64,000 nt of DNA from Trichoplax adhaerens (Eukaryota > Placozoa > Uniplacotomia > Trichoplacea > Trichoplacidae), in the NCBI RefSeq assembly GCF_000150275.1, contig NW_002060947.1, positions 7,062,482 through 7,126,481 of the forward strand, given 5' to 3'. Position 1 is the stretch's first letter, and every line of letters starts with the position of its first letter. The notes under the pieces were generated by a model that was not told the DNA's origin, ran no database searches, and saw only the letters and a list, made by a program, of their open reading frames with translations. The translations under genes and the position numbers were made by a program. This document shows positions 1 through 11,900 of the stretch, in pieces.

Positions 1-400
1 CATACACTGTTATCCACTGGTGCATTCAGCAGTAAGCTTACTTTTTAAACATGTTTGGTGGCCACTTTAAAAGTAGATCAGTATTGATTGGATTATCGAG
101 TAAGATGTTGGATTAGAATCGTTGATATCACGTCGAAGGTTAAGAATGGACGAAGAGGACCAGTGTTGTCATGGCCTCGATGCAACTGTTCCATGCTGGT
201 AGTGCAGTGCCATAGTGTACATGTACATGCAGTGGACAGCGAGTGGTGGAGGGTAGTCTACGCATACTCTACTCTACTCTACATGGACTCCAGTACTCCT
301 TTATAGTGTTGTCTACCACTGGGTACAGTACTGTACAGTGTACAGTGTACAGTAGAAAGACAGCACGGCTGCGAGCAGTACTGTACACTGTAGCAGTCGG
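1..400. other. Non-coding left edge with GTACW repeat patch
   Basis: I see no gene here. Positions 322-389 hold a patch of alternating GTACA/GTACT pentamers, the same repeat that recurs at seven places in the window. An open frame at 88-306 has no recognisable protein content and runs through simple repeats. Confidence 0.6.
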
Positions 401-1483
401 TTGGGATTGATATTACAAGAAATCAATTCTAGTATCAATCCCAACAGTGGCAAATCAGTAATTCATTCATTCTAAGGATTGATATTAGAATTCATTACTG
501 ATTTGCCACTGTTGGGATGCATATTGGAATGAATTGCTGATTTGCCACTGTTGGGATTGATATTAGAATGAATTGCTGAGTTGCCACTGTTGGGATTGAT
601 ATTGGAATGAATTGCTGATTTGCCACTGTTGGGATTGATATTGGAATGAATTGCTGATTTGCCACTGTTGGGATGCATATTGGAATGAATTGCTGATTTG
701 CCACTGTTGGGATGCATATTGGAATGAATTGCTGATTTGCCACTGTTGGGATTGATATTGGAATGAATTGCTGATTTGCCACTGTTGGGATTGATATTAG
801 ATTGAATTGCTGATTTGCCACTGTCGGGATTGATATTAGATTGAATTGCTGATTTGCCACTGTTGGGATGCATATTAGAATGAATTGCTGATTTGCCACT
901 GTTGGGATGCATATTAGAATGAATTCTAGTATCAATCCCAACAGTGGTAAATCAGTAATTCATTCTAAGGATTGATATTAGAATTCATTACTGATTTGCC
1001 ACTGTTGGGATGCATACTAGAATAAATTGCTGAGTTGCCACTGTTGGAATTGATATTAGAATTCATTACTGATTTACCACTGTTGCGATTGATATTAGAA
1101 TGAATTGCTGATTTGCCACTGTTGGGATTGATATTAGATTGAATTGCTGATTTGCCACTGTTGGGATTGATATTAGAATGAATTGCTAAGTTGCCACTGT
1201 TGGAATTGATATTAGGATGAATTACTGATTTGCCACTGTTGCGATTGATATTAGAATGAATTACTGATTTGCCACTGTTGCGATTGATATTAGAATGAAT
1301 TCTAGTATCAATCCCAACAATGGCAAATCAATAATTCATTCTAGGGATTGATATTAGAATTCATTACTGATTTGCCACTGTGGGATTGATATTACAACGA
1401 ATTCTAGTATCAATCCCATCAGCGGCAAATCAGTAATGAACTCTAGGGATTGATACTAGAATTTATTACTCCTTTGCCACTGT
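401..1483. repeat. 39-bp minisatellite with internal strand reversals
   Basis: About 25 copies of a 39-bp unit (core TGATTTGCCACTGTTGGGAT) run through this block. At about 423-466, 912-962, 1288-1345 and 1400-1440 the unit appears in inverted orientation (ATCAATCCCAACAGTGGCAA), so the array contains perfect or near-perfect hairpins with arms of about 40 nt separating direct-repeat runs. Because 39 is divisible by three, two minus-strand frames stay open for about 147 codons. I regard those as artefacts. A lone degenerate half-unit lies at 4546-4590. Confidence 0.9.
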
Positions 1484-1993
1484 ATCATTTCAGAATTACA
1501 AATATGCCATTGCCAATTTCAGGTATTTTACCAATATGCCATTGGAGAGCCATGACACGATCGACGCACTCTCAGTCCATGCCTATCACCATTTTCCCCC
1601 TAAGTTACAGTACTAGGTTGATACAGTGTACAGTACGACTGAGTTCACAGTGTTAGTACTGTAGATGACGCTAGACCAGCAGTTGGATATACTGTAGACT
1701 GCCTCGAAATTCTACAGCAGAGTCGATCAGTGGATTGATTCTTGGTTTGGCCAGTTAATTTCTCCTTGGAGCGAGTAGCAATCCATCTCTTCTCCACTTG
1801 CAAGTGGATTTCCATGCTACAACTTGCCTCAATCGTAGAATTTTTATTGGAGGTCGCTGCACGCTCCATTCTATCCTACTCAAGTGGCCAACTAAAAGGG
1901 AGACTGTGCTGGAGTACAGTCGATCACGGTGGATCGCTCTTGGAAGATTGTAGCCAGCTAGGCTAAGACGATTATAGTAGATAGATTATCGAC
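1484..1993. other. 5' flank of the AKAP17A-like gene
   Basis: No gene is seen. GTACW repeat units lie at 1606-1664, about 330 bp before the start codon at 1994. A short direct repeat (AATATGCCATTG) occurs near 1500 and 1532. Short open frames here match nothing I recognise. The stretch probably contains the promoter and 5' UTR. Confidence 0.5.
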
Positions 1994-3382
1994 ATGGTAA
2001 CCAGCAACAAGATGTCCGATGATATTATTACGTTAAGTGAAGAAAGAGGATTGTATTTACAGCCTTATTGTCGGATTAATATTAAGGCACAAATACCTGA
2101 GATAAAAGGAGTTGGGAAATCCATCTCCAATTGGGAAATTATGGAAAAATTACGAGCAGCTATTCAACCCTATGAATTTAGCTTACTCAAGGTCGAGTCC
2201 ATTACTCGAGAAATGGTGACTTTTGAGGGAGAATTATTGACTCGTCAGTCCAAAAAGCCAGTTCTCCACATGTTAAATGGTAAACAATTAAAATTGAGTG
2301 GATTCTCCAGCGCTTTTGCCCTTTCAGCCAGTGAAAACAAAAGCGACAACTATCCTACTCAGCATGATTGGGAATCTTTCTTTGCTGACATGGATCAAAC
2401 TGAATATGGCGAACGGCCGGATACTGTCGTCATCGATAATTTACCATGCTACTGGTTTATGGATCCTGGCCACCACAGTACAGATCATAAACCCAATCAA
2501 GATATCGTTATGCAAGTATTTAGCAAATTTGGCACCATTCGCTGCTTGCATATTCCTTTACTGGATAAATATCACAAAAGTGCTGATAATCCATTTCAGA
2601 CATTTTCATTCAATAATCAATTGAATTTTAAAGTATATATTCAATATGAAGAATATCAAGGATTTTGCCTAGCCATTCACCAATTGAAAGGTATGAAACT
2701 ACAGTACCGATTAAATCGTACTCAAGATGGCCAAAAAAAGGAAATGCTGGCCAAGATACAGGTCGATTTCGATAAAACTGGCCATTTAAACTCCAAAAAT
2801 ATTCGAAAGAGGCGATTTGAAAAATTAAAATTACAACAATTAGAAAAGGAAGCTGATGACAAAGCTAAACTTGAACAGCAAAAAAAAGAAGAATTAGAAA
2901 GGCAACGAGAATCGGAAAGAAAAAGACAAGAAGAAGAACGACGTAGACAGCAATTAGAAGAGGAAAAACGGCGAAAGGAGAGATATCAAGAGAAAAGAAG
3001 GCAGAAAAATCAACGTCAACAACTACGCCAGCAAAAACGGGAAAGATTGCGTCAATTGCAATTACAGTTGCAAAATGAATTAGACCAAAGACGAAAAAAT
3101 GCAGAGGAAAAATTGGCTGTTATGAATCTTGAGAATAAGAATCGAGCTAAACAATTGTTAACTTATTTATTACAACAAATTGCTAATGTTCGTATAGAGA
3201 AAGTAAGGAAATGCCAAGAGGAGGAAAGAAAGAGAAAGCAATTAGCCGGCGAAGAATCTTTGCGACGACGACTAATTAACAAAATTAAAAAGCAGGAAAG
3301 TAGAAAAAGGGCATTAAAGCGTGAATTATTATGCAGGCAAATAGATGGATCTTTGCTAAGATCTGCCATTGTAAAGAAGTAA
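1994..3382 (+). CDS. AKAP17A: AKAP17A-like RNA-processing / PKA-anchoring protein, intronless
   Basis: Single-exon gene of 462 aa. The first 265 residues align with vertebrate AKAP17A (XE7/SFRS17A): the segment GKSISNWEIMEKL at 41-53, the LSGF motif at 101-104, HDWESFF at 124-130, and an RRM-like fold opening with RPDTVVIDNLPCYWF at 141-155 and containing FSKFGTIRCLHIP and LNFKVYIQYEEY. Residues about 270-455 form a long Lys/Arg/Glu/Gln-rich coiled coil that includes the amphipathic stretch NRAKQLLTYLLQQIANVRIEKV, the position of the PKA-anchoring helix in the human protein. In vertebrates the family acts in nuclear splicing speckles and binds PKA regulatory subunits. The arginine-serine tail of the vertebrate protein is absent: this one stops directly after the coiled coil. 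The first ATG of the frame is taken as the start. Confidence 0.9.
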   Translation: MVTSNKMSDDIITLSEERGLYLQPYCRINIKAQIPEIKGVGKSISNWEIMEKLRAAIQPYEFSLLKVESITREMVTFEGELLTRQSKKPVLHMLNGKQLKLSGFSSAFALSASENKSDNYPTQHDWESFFADMDQTEYGERPDTVVIDNLPCYWFMDPGHHSTDHKPNQDIVMQVFSKFGTIRCLHIPLLDKYHKSADNPFQTFSFNNQLNFKVYIQYEEYQGFCLAIHQLKGMKLQYRLNRTQDGQKKEMLAKIQVDFDKTGHLNSKNIRKRRFEKLKLQQLEKEADDKAKLEQQKKEELERQRESERKRQEEERRRQQLEEEKRRKERYQEKRRQKNQRQQLRQQKRERLRQLQLQLQNELDQRRKNAEEKLAVMNLENKNRAKQLLTYLLQQIANVRIEKVRKCQEEERKRKQLAGEESLRRRLINKIKKQESRKRALKRELLCRQIDGSLLRSAIVKK

Positions 3383-5854
3383 CAAACTGTAGTGTTTCTG
3401 CAGAAATCTTGCTATTGAAACAGTGACTATCTCAAGTAGGATGGACTTGATGAAAAAATTTTAAAGTTACAGTCTGTAGATGTCAATTTTTGGATTGTAA
3501 GCTTGAAAGCTGTTTTAAATATTTCTTTCGTAAAGGATTTCCAAAACGTGAATATTATTTCTATAATGTATTATACACTATGCATTATTATCTCTATAAA
3601 TATTTTCCACGCAGCGAATGCATGTTGTATATACGAGTATTTTGTAGACACAACTTTCTAAATTCATTATAATGTCATATAATCTGTTATTCACTTTTAA
3701 TGACGAATATTTCAATTACAGTCAAAACCTACCCAAGCATTGTACGTGAGAAGTGCTTTTATGCTAATAAACATCTCGATAAGTTTTCGTTAGCAAAATT
3801 TCTTTGCATGTGTATACGTATGACTCGTTCAATCTCGCTAATCAGAAAAGCTTTCATTCCGTTAGCTATATGGAGTACGCGGCTTCTGTACGTAAAGGAG
3901 TACAAATGATGCCCAAATGATTCTCTTGCCAAAGTTAGCCTTTAAAGTGACCTTCCTATGTTACATCTTTTGCTAAGCCATTTCCTACTTTCCCTCAATA
4001 ATCACGCCTTAAGTCTCTACTGATTTCAATTCCATATGTAATTATCGATTGCAGTCATTCGTAAAACTCATAGATATTACGTCAAGAGAAATCTTTAAGT
4101 TAATGAAGCGAATACAATCTTGCAAAAGTTATAGATGCTGAAATAGATAAATTTCGACATTTCTGGCAATAAAGGTAGAAGGTAGACGAAACTTTTCAAG
4201 AATAGCACTACATATAAACCACGTTGATTACGCATAGTTTTAGTCCAATCAAACCTTCATATCTGCTTTTTCAATCAGTGTCATTAATTATTAAATCTTT
4301 AGTTATTTAAGGCTACTATGCCTTGGATAATTTATTTTTTCGCACTTTGATGTACGTCAATAACAAGCACTCGTATGTTTACGGCATCTGTAGCCAATTT
4401 TTAGAAATAAGCATAGTTAGAAGTTCGAATAATATTGAAAGTACGAAAGTATACAAAAATTTCAAAAGGTCCATTAATTGTCGACAACATGCACGATGTT
4501 TTGTAATTATTTGAAGGCAGGTTTAACTTGCAAAACTGGATATAATTATCAATCCATGTTGGATTGATATCGAAAATGAATTACGATTCAAGAAACAATG
4601 ATTGCAAATTTATTGGCAAGAGTTATTCCATATACGATTGATGAAATCCACAATCTCAAATCACAGAATCATACGGGCGTGGCATTACAAGGCAGTGGAC
4701 TAAAATTTTTAAATTCGTTCTACATATAGGATCGAATTGAAATTCATACACAAGAGGCCTTAACTAATTATTTTAAACACTGACGAAATTAAAATGTATC
4801 AGTAACATAATGTCTCGTACGTGTACTACTGAAAACTTTCTTAAAATACAATTGTATGAATGTATCAATGCAATAAACTTCTTGTAGATTCAATCAAGAC
4901 TATGACTTTGAAATATGTCTTAGCTACGCAAGGCCTGCTGTAAATTTTCCTTTTGAAGTGTGAACGAATTTTATATAGGATGTAATATAGATCAACGGAA
5001 AAAAGTAATAACTGTATATACGGCATTTGCGCGTCTATGCACGTAAATTATTTACAGTATGGAATTGACACAGAGTACAAGATATGGAAGCCGAGGGAAC
5101 TAACAGTAAATTATATCGCGACCAGACTTAAACTGTGCAGTTTACACCACATACGAGTATTATGGTACAAGACTATCTTTTAGACAAAGCAAAGTAAATA
5201 TAGCTTCTTGTAAGCCTCAAATCTCTCAAGATTTGACCCAAATTCGTATCCGTAAATCGGAAACAATTTACTTTTGATAAATTGCTACAAAGAAACAAGG
5301 TAAATGATTTTCCGAACCCTTAAACAACCATCAATTACTTAATGACTTAATAAATAAACAGGTATCTATTATTTTGACTATTTAACGTATGTTATTTCAA
5401 TCACAGTTCATATTAGGTTTTTAATATAGTAAAATTTGGGGGGCAAAATATCGTAATGGAAAGTCACCGAAATAGAAAGCTCCTACATTATTGTAATACA
5501 ACTACTGTACATTACATCTTGTAAAGATGGGGTGCAGCAGAGTAGAATTAATAAAAACAATTACAGAAAACAATGTAGTGATTAATTTTTAAAAGTCTTA
5601 GTAGGCTCTACTAATGGATTAGAATCCGTCACTCTTTCTTTCTTGCATTTCATACTATAAAATGAGTACATGAAGCTTCCGATGAAAGTCAGTACGCTTG
5701 CTACCACTCGCCTGATAGGCACCTACTTACTAAAATCAAGGTAACCGTATCAAACCATACAAGGATACTTCGTATTCACTTGTACTTTGTAATGGTTTGC
5801 TACGTCTAATTGGCATAGATAGCTATACTACAAATAGGATAGTTAGGCATAGTA
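3383..5854. other. Convergent intergenic region
   Basis: This AT-rich stretch lies between the 3' ends of the AKAP17A-like gene and the PGRMC gene. Short open frames at 3490-3909 and 4323-4514 have no recognisable content. Positions 4546-4590 carry a degenerate single unit of the 39-bp minisatellite with a small palindrome (ATCAATCCA / TTGGATTGAT). Nothing else stands out. Confidence 0.6.
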
Positions 5855-7988
5855 CTATTTCTCTTTTTTACTATCTTGATCATTCTTTGCGTCTTCTGGT
5901 TGTTTTTCTTTGAGCTCTTCTTCTCTCTGAGCCGCTTCTTCTGGTGTCAATAGTTTGCCAACGACAGGATATCTATCTAAAAACTGCATTTCCCATTCAC
6001 GCAACGAATCCATTTGCATGCTATTCAAGTCTGATAAATCGTCGATTTCATCTTTTACAGCATCTTTCTCCAGTGAAAACGTTGCTAAGCCTCTGCTAGC
6101 GTCATGTCCAGCAAAAACCTGATACGGTCCACCTGGAATACATCAGTGTATAATGAATTCTTAATTACAGTCTGCTTAACATTATTACACTTCTCGAGAT
6201 ATAAGCGATTTCACGAAATACATTTGACAAATTGACAGTGTTCAACATATTGAAATGACATCTCTTAAATGGAACTACTGATTCAACTTTTTTGAACATC
6301 TTCGAGGATAGCAGCGTATGTAAATATGTCGTACATCGTATGACCATCAATGTACACTATTTCACTGTTAGGCATAAGCTTTTCTATTTTCATCTTCATA
6401 GCACCGAATAGACATTACAGACTGTATACAGTATACGGTGCTATGGAGATGAAAATACGGTAATGCAATATACATTCTTTGATAATTACAATTAATGAGC
6501 AAGAATGATAAAGGGTAGAGTAAATAGCGATTGATCAGAATGTGCTGTACACTGGTGATATAAACACTTGTACAGTAGTATATCAATTTATCAGTTCAAC
6601 GAGAGATCATGGAATACTGATGATGTTCAAGGTAAGCAATCAATGTAAGCTTTAAGGAGAAGGTAGGCATGGCCGAGGGTTACCTATTCTTATTGCAGTA
6701 AGCGATGCGTCTTACGAGTAATTCAGTATGATTAATAACAATTTCTGAATGAATATCAAGGTATACTGAAGAATTTATCTACAGCAATATGTTGATGCAT
6801 TCATCTACGTATATTATTTTACAGCCAAGAGGAAACACTGTACTACTGTGGCAGATACAGTGTCAGCTACAACTGCAAGTACGGATTTGGCTGCACTCAT
6901 ATTGCGACAACTGTAATGTGCGTACAAGATCCAGAAATGTTCTCATCGATAGGTGGCACATCTTCGTAGAGCGTAATATAGACATGCACTACTGTATACT
7001 AAATCTGTTCGATCTTATGGTGTCATTGATAGAAAGCAATTTTTCAACTCTTTGCTATTGATAGCTTGCACCTTATTGAGCCAGTAAGTACTGTTGCATG
7101 GAATCTTTCATATGGAAAAGGTAATATTTTAAGCTTGCGATAATGACTATAATACACTCATTCAGTGAAACTATTGCAGGAAACTACTCCCTGTTACCAG
7201 TGATATGAAATTATGACGATAGGATTGCGTGAAACAGTACGTCAAGCGTTGTAATCATAGAATCGTTGTTAGCTAATGTTTTCATCTGTTGTAAAAAGTT
7301 TCAAGCTATAAGATGATGTGATGAGAATAGAGTATCCTATCTCGGTAGTAAGACTACAGTACTGTAGAGGCGAAATGGAGTTTCTTCCTTCTAGCGATCA
7401 TCTCGCAGTTTATTCAAGACAAAAACACTGGGTATAGCGTATGTGCTATGCGCTACCTCTTTGTATGATCATTTGTGATCAGAATTTCTTGTTTTTTAGA
7501 GTAGAAAGTTGAATCGATCATCGTTGCTCATTCGTAATTGGTAGTTGATCACTTTCTTCCTGTACAAGCCTACAGTATACTACTGTATTTATTACTCATG
7601 GTTGGTTTAATGAAAGGATTGGTGTATCTAGTTGTCAATACTGTAGTGTAGATGGTCTAACAGTTTATCGTGTCATGGTTTTGATGATCGCACAGCACTG
7701 CATAGTCTAGAAATTCAAGTTACCTGGACCATACACACTCCGACGGCGAGAAACATCGAAAACTTTACTATTGATAGCCATCAAAACGCGTTTATCTTTG
7801 ATACCATCATATTGGCTTAGTTCAGTTAAGGTAAAATCGCGTGGTTCCATTGGTGGTAACTCTTCTTCCTTTTCTTCTGGCATCTCGGATTTTCCAGAAG
7901 CGCTGAAAAATAACTTATACACTAAAAATAAAATAGCCACTATCAATACAGCATTCACAGATGTGTTTCCTTCTAGAAATTCCAGCAT
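5855..7988 (-). CDS. PGRMC: Membrane-associated progesterone receptor component (cytochrome b5-like)
   Basis: Two exons, complement(join(5855..6132, 7724..7988)), encode 180 aa with a GT-AG intron of 1,591 bp splitting a glycine codon. Residues 12-28 ([17 protein letters not shown]) form one membrane anchor near the N-terminus. An acidic linker follows, then a cytochrome b5-like heme-binding domain from about residue 50 to 150 ([34 protein letters not shown]). Both tyrosines of the family's YGPxGPY motif, one of them the axial heme ligand in PGRMC1, are kept. The tail is charged ([16 protein letters not shown]). PGRMC proteins sit in the ER and other membranes and support cytochrome P450 and heme handling. 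The 5' flank is filled with GTACW repeats. Confidence 0.95.
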
Positions 7989-8182
7989 CTCTGTCCTGAT
8001 TGCCTTCTCAACTTGAATTTGATGTAGAGTAATTGCTTGATGAGTAGCGATCGCAGAAACGCTTTGATCAACTGTTCTTGTATTGCCAACCGTCGAGGAT
8101 TAATCGCTAGTCTGCAAGAACAGCTGCGAGCCTCGGCCAAATCCTCTTAGTCATGACTACCTAGTGTTGGAAATACGATACT
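7989..8182. promoter_or_regulatory. PGRMC 5' flank
   Basis: The region directly upstream of the minus-strand PGRMC start should hold its promoter and 5' UTR. No specific motif could be assigned. Confidence 0.35.
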
Positions 8183-8955
8183 AGACAGTACTGTACTCCA
8201 CTGTCTACGTTGCTGCTGGCTGACGCTGGTACTCATGCGCAGTTCTATCACTCGTTTTGCAGCACTGTAGCGTACTGTACTGTACTGTACTGTACAGTAT
8301 CTCCAATTCATACCTACTGTACACTGTACGTACAGTACTGTGCACTGGAGTCGAAACTGTGGAGAAAACGTACAGTACTCTACTGTACGAGTGTACGTCC
8401 GTCCCAATGCGGCAGTATCCACTTTTGGACGGGAACATGGTATTCCTGACGCTGATACTCATGCGCAGTTCTATCAAGCACTCGTTTTGCAGCACTGTAG
8501 TGTACAGTGTACAGTACAATGTACAGTATCTCCAATTCATACCTACTGTACTGTACGAGTGTACGTCCGTCCCAATGCGGCAGTATCCACTTTTGTATGG
8601 GAACATATTAATATCCATGACGGATAGTTCGTTTATGCTAGGATAATCCTGATGTTGCAAAACAGTCAATTGGTTGCTGTCGACTACTGTGAATAGGAAG
8701 TATTTACAGATGGTATGAAAAGGATGAAAAAAGAAGTGGAGTAGTCCCTGGATACTGACTAGCACAACGGTGCTTATTTACACTACAGTGTGCAGTACTG
8801 TACACTGTACAGTACGGTACAGTACAGTACAGTAAAGCAGTAAACAATCAACAATAGGATTGTGTAGAGGACGGCTGCACCGTACGGACACTACAGTACA
8901 CTCTTTTCAGTACTGTACTGTGTGTACTGTACTGTACAGTGTATCATAGAGAATA
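8183..8955. repeat. GTACW pentamer cluster with a tandem duplication
   Basis: A dense run of GTACA and GTACT pentamers in mixed order (for example around 8274-8300, 8490-8530, 8790-8835 and 8905-8945). It includes a local tandem duplication: 8220-8439 is repeated, with an internal deletion, at 8446-8607 (shared landmarks TACTCATGCGCAGTTCTATC, CTCCAATTCATACCTACTGTA and CCCAATGCGGCAGTATCCAC). Several overlapping open frames on both strands are by-products of the repeat. It lies about 200 bp upstream of PGRMC. Confidence 0.85.
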
Positions 8956-11900
8956 CTGTACTAAAGAAGAGTTTTTTTTGGACTGTAGAAGTTTACAATA
9001 ATATTTTTCAACGCGCGTATACAGTACTGTAGTGTACATTACATATTATTATATTACGATTACCAATGGTATTTCATATGACTGTTGGACGGAATACTGG
9101 ACGGAATACTGGTGTGATGATGGATTAACCATGCTTTATTTCCTTATTTGCTCTTAATGACCATTATTTCTTCATCTGCTCTTAATGACCATTATTTTTC
9201 GGTTATTAGGATTGCTGAATCGAATATTCGTACATGTATGATGACGGATTACGCATATTATTACTTATTTTATACCAATAATTTAGTCGGTATGTGAAGA
9301 TATTTCGTTTTAGAATAATAAAAGATTTCATAAACTATTATACTGCGCCGTAATTAGTGTACAGTAGTATAAATCAGACGATTATATATTTTTTCTTAGT
9401 GTAGTTAGGTAACATACAATATCAATTTTTCACTTGTATATGCTTGTAGATTAGATTGCATGGTATACAGTATATTAATTTGAGGCATGATGATTGCTTG
9501 TACTGTACGGTATTCATTCGTATACTATTGTGGCAATTCACACTTGTTGCTAAGATTCGCAAGGAACTGTAGTGCAGTTACAATAACTCAGTCTACTTCT
9601 CCCAGTATTTTTAGTCTGCATGCCAGCGATATACACTCTGAGAACTCGCTTTCTCGGCTAAATTCCACACACAACTGATTCATTGGTATACTTTCGTTAA
9701 AAAGACGACTCCTGTATGCTTCTTAAGCGATTACACTATTTTATAACCACACGTGCTTTTAAACAGATTTGTGCGGTGAATTTTAGTGTAGCCTACAATA
9801 GAGTAAAATCGTGATTTTACAAATTACGTAAATCAGTATATACAATTACTAACTAAATAGGTAGATATTGTGAGACCTAGCCAGCTGCAGGCTATCGAGT
9901 GTTAAAGTGTTCAACCTCCGTCTAGATACAATTCAATTGTTAGAGCTTACATCAAACTATGTTGCCAAATTTTTGATGGCAGTGAATTATTTACTAATCA
10001 ATAATGACTTACATTTAGTTTGTAACGCAGTACCGTGACAAATATAGAACACACTGTTACAATATTACAATTCGTTTTCATTATAATGAATATAATTAAA
10101 TAAAAGACGTATTTATTCGGTTATTTTTATACTTACTAATTATGATACTATATTGAACTACTGCATAATTTGACAATTTCCTTTGGCAGTTTTACGCAAT
10201 GAGATGATGGAATATGATAACATGAATGTAACTTAATCGTCGTACAATTTGTATGACTGAACAATGGAATGGAATGATTAAACTTCTGCCACATGCGTGA
10301 TATACGATGTAAATATTATAGAGGATAAGTGTTTATATACGATCTTACAAGATATTAATTGAATACAAGTTTCTCGATATTGCAAAATTTTGATTCTTTA
10401 TAGAAATATTTGTATCGATTATATATACTCGCATTAATGATAATGAGATAACGAATAATAATGAATTTGCTCGATCTCATTGTTACTAATTGACGTGAAT
10501 GTTGTCTATAAATTAAATAAAAGTTATATCGTAAATTATTGCTTACTGTAGGACAGTGCGTTGGTTGCGTTATTAATTTCGAATTTCTTTCATGTCTATC
10601 TTTGGGATAGCATCAATGCTTAAGGACTAGTTATAACCCTGGTAGTATCGATGGAACAATCAGTAAAGTCTCTGAGTAGAATCTTTACAAAATGTAGGCG
10701 AACCGGCAAAGATAGCGATGTTGAAAGTTGAGATGAAACGAAAATTAAAGTTCGCGTATTTGTACTTTACTTTCGTTTGCATCCTTTAATTATAATAACT
10801 ACCAAGCTAAGACTACCATCACTGTAGATAAGCAAATTTAGGAATCATCTTTGTTGATAACTGCTTTACATTGCTAATGCCATCGAGATACCTGATCTAG
10901 CATTGCAATAGCTATAAATTAACAGAATTGAGCTGTATGTAGTAGGTCGATTTGAAGTTGTGTACTAACCATAGACAATGATGTCTATCAATTGAATTTG
11001 ATGCACTGATTAGTATTTCTTTACACATATGATATTCCTATTATTGCTAGACATGATTTCATCATTTCAAAGAATAAATATGCGTATGACTGTAGTTGAT
11101 AGTTAATAAAATGATTTTAACGGTGTATTTGAGGTAATAGAGTGTCAGATTACTGCTGAAGAGCTTTTATAGTTCAATTATACGAAAGGAAACCACTTGG
11201 CAGGATAGAATGATGAAATTTTTTAAGCTATCAGATATATTGGATGACATGGAAAGTTAGTCTGACTAGTCTATTATTTTAAAGAGAGTCATGTCGAGAA
11301 TCGAGAAAGAAGAACTATTCTTGTTATACTCCTCTTACTCTCTGTGACTCAGACTCCTTACTAACCTCAGCTGTTACTCCCAGCAACACAATGCGCAAAT
11401 CTTAAAACTTTAAAATTAATTTTTATGCACGTGTCCTTATTTCCGACGTAACTTAGTAATTTCAATTTCTACAAAACGCGATTACTAACAACGTTATGAT
11501 TCTACAAGAACTGCCCCTGGTGCTGACACACGAGTCTATTTATCCCTTCGTGACGCGGTTCTCAGTCGAACTAACTTGGACAGTACGATACCCAAGACAA
11601 CCTACCAGCTACCGTATACAATAGGAATCGATGATCTATTTCGTTAACCTTATGCGATGTCCAATTATTTCTTATGCCATTCTGCGTAGTCGACTTTACT
11701 ACCATTAACATATTACAATAAATCTATTTTCCCCCTTGGAGCCTTCGCCTTTTATTTCTCTGGGAGCTCTTGTCCACTTGTGTTCCGCTCATTTCCGAGC
11801 ATGATTTTATCCTGCCGTAAGGAGCTCCGTTCTCGGTAGTGTTTCCTTGAGTAGCTGCACCTTTCTCGTCATCCTTCTTCCCTTATTCTTCTGCTGTCGT

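Noticed and set aside
472-941. Two overlapping minus-strand frames of about 147 aa made of 13-residue repeats
   Set aside because: They exist only because the 39-bp repeat unit is a multiple of three. Two frames are open at once and the array reverses strand, so coding is very unlikely.
401-1483. CRISPR-like array
   Set aside because: The 39-bp units are directly contiguous with no unique spacers, the organism is eukaryotic, and there are no cas genes.
8147-8765. Overlapping open frames on both strands in the GTACW cluster
   Set aside because: They encode Tyr/Cys/Thr/Val low-complexity peptides dictated by the repeat; no domain and no conservation visible.
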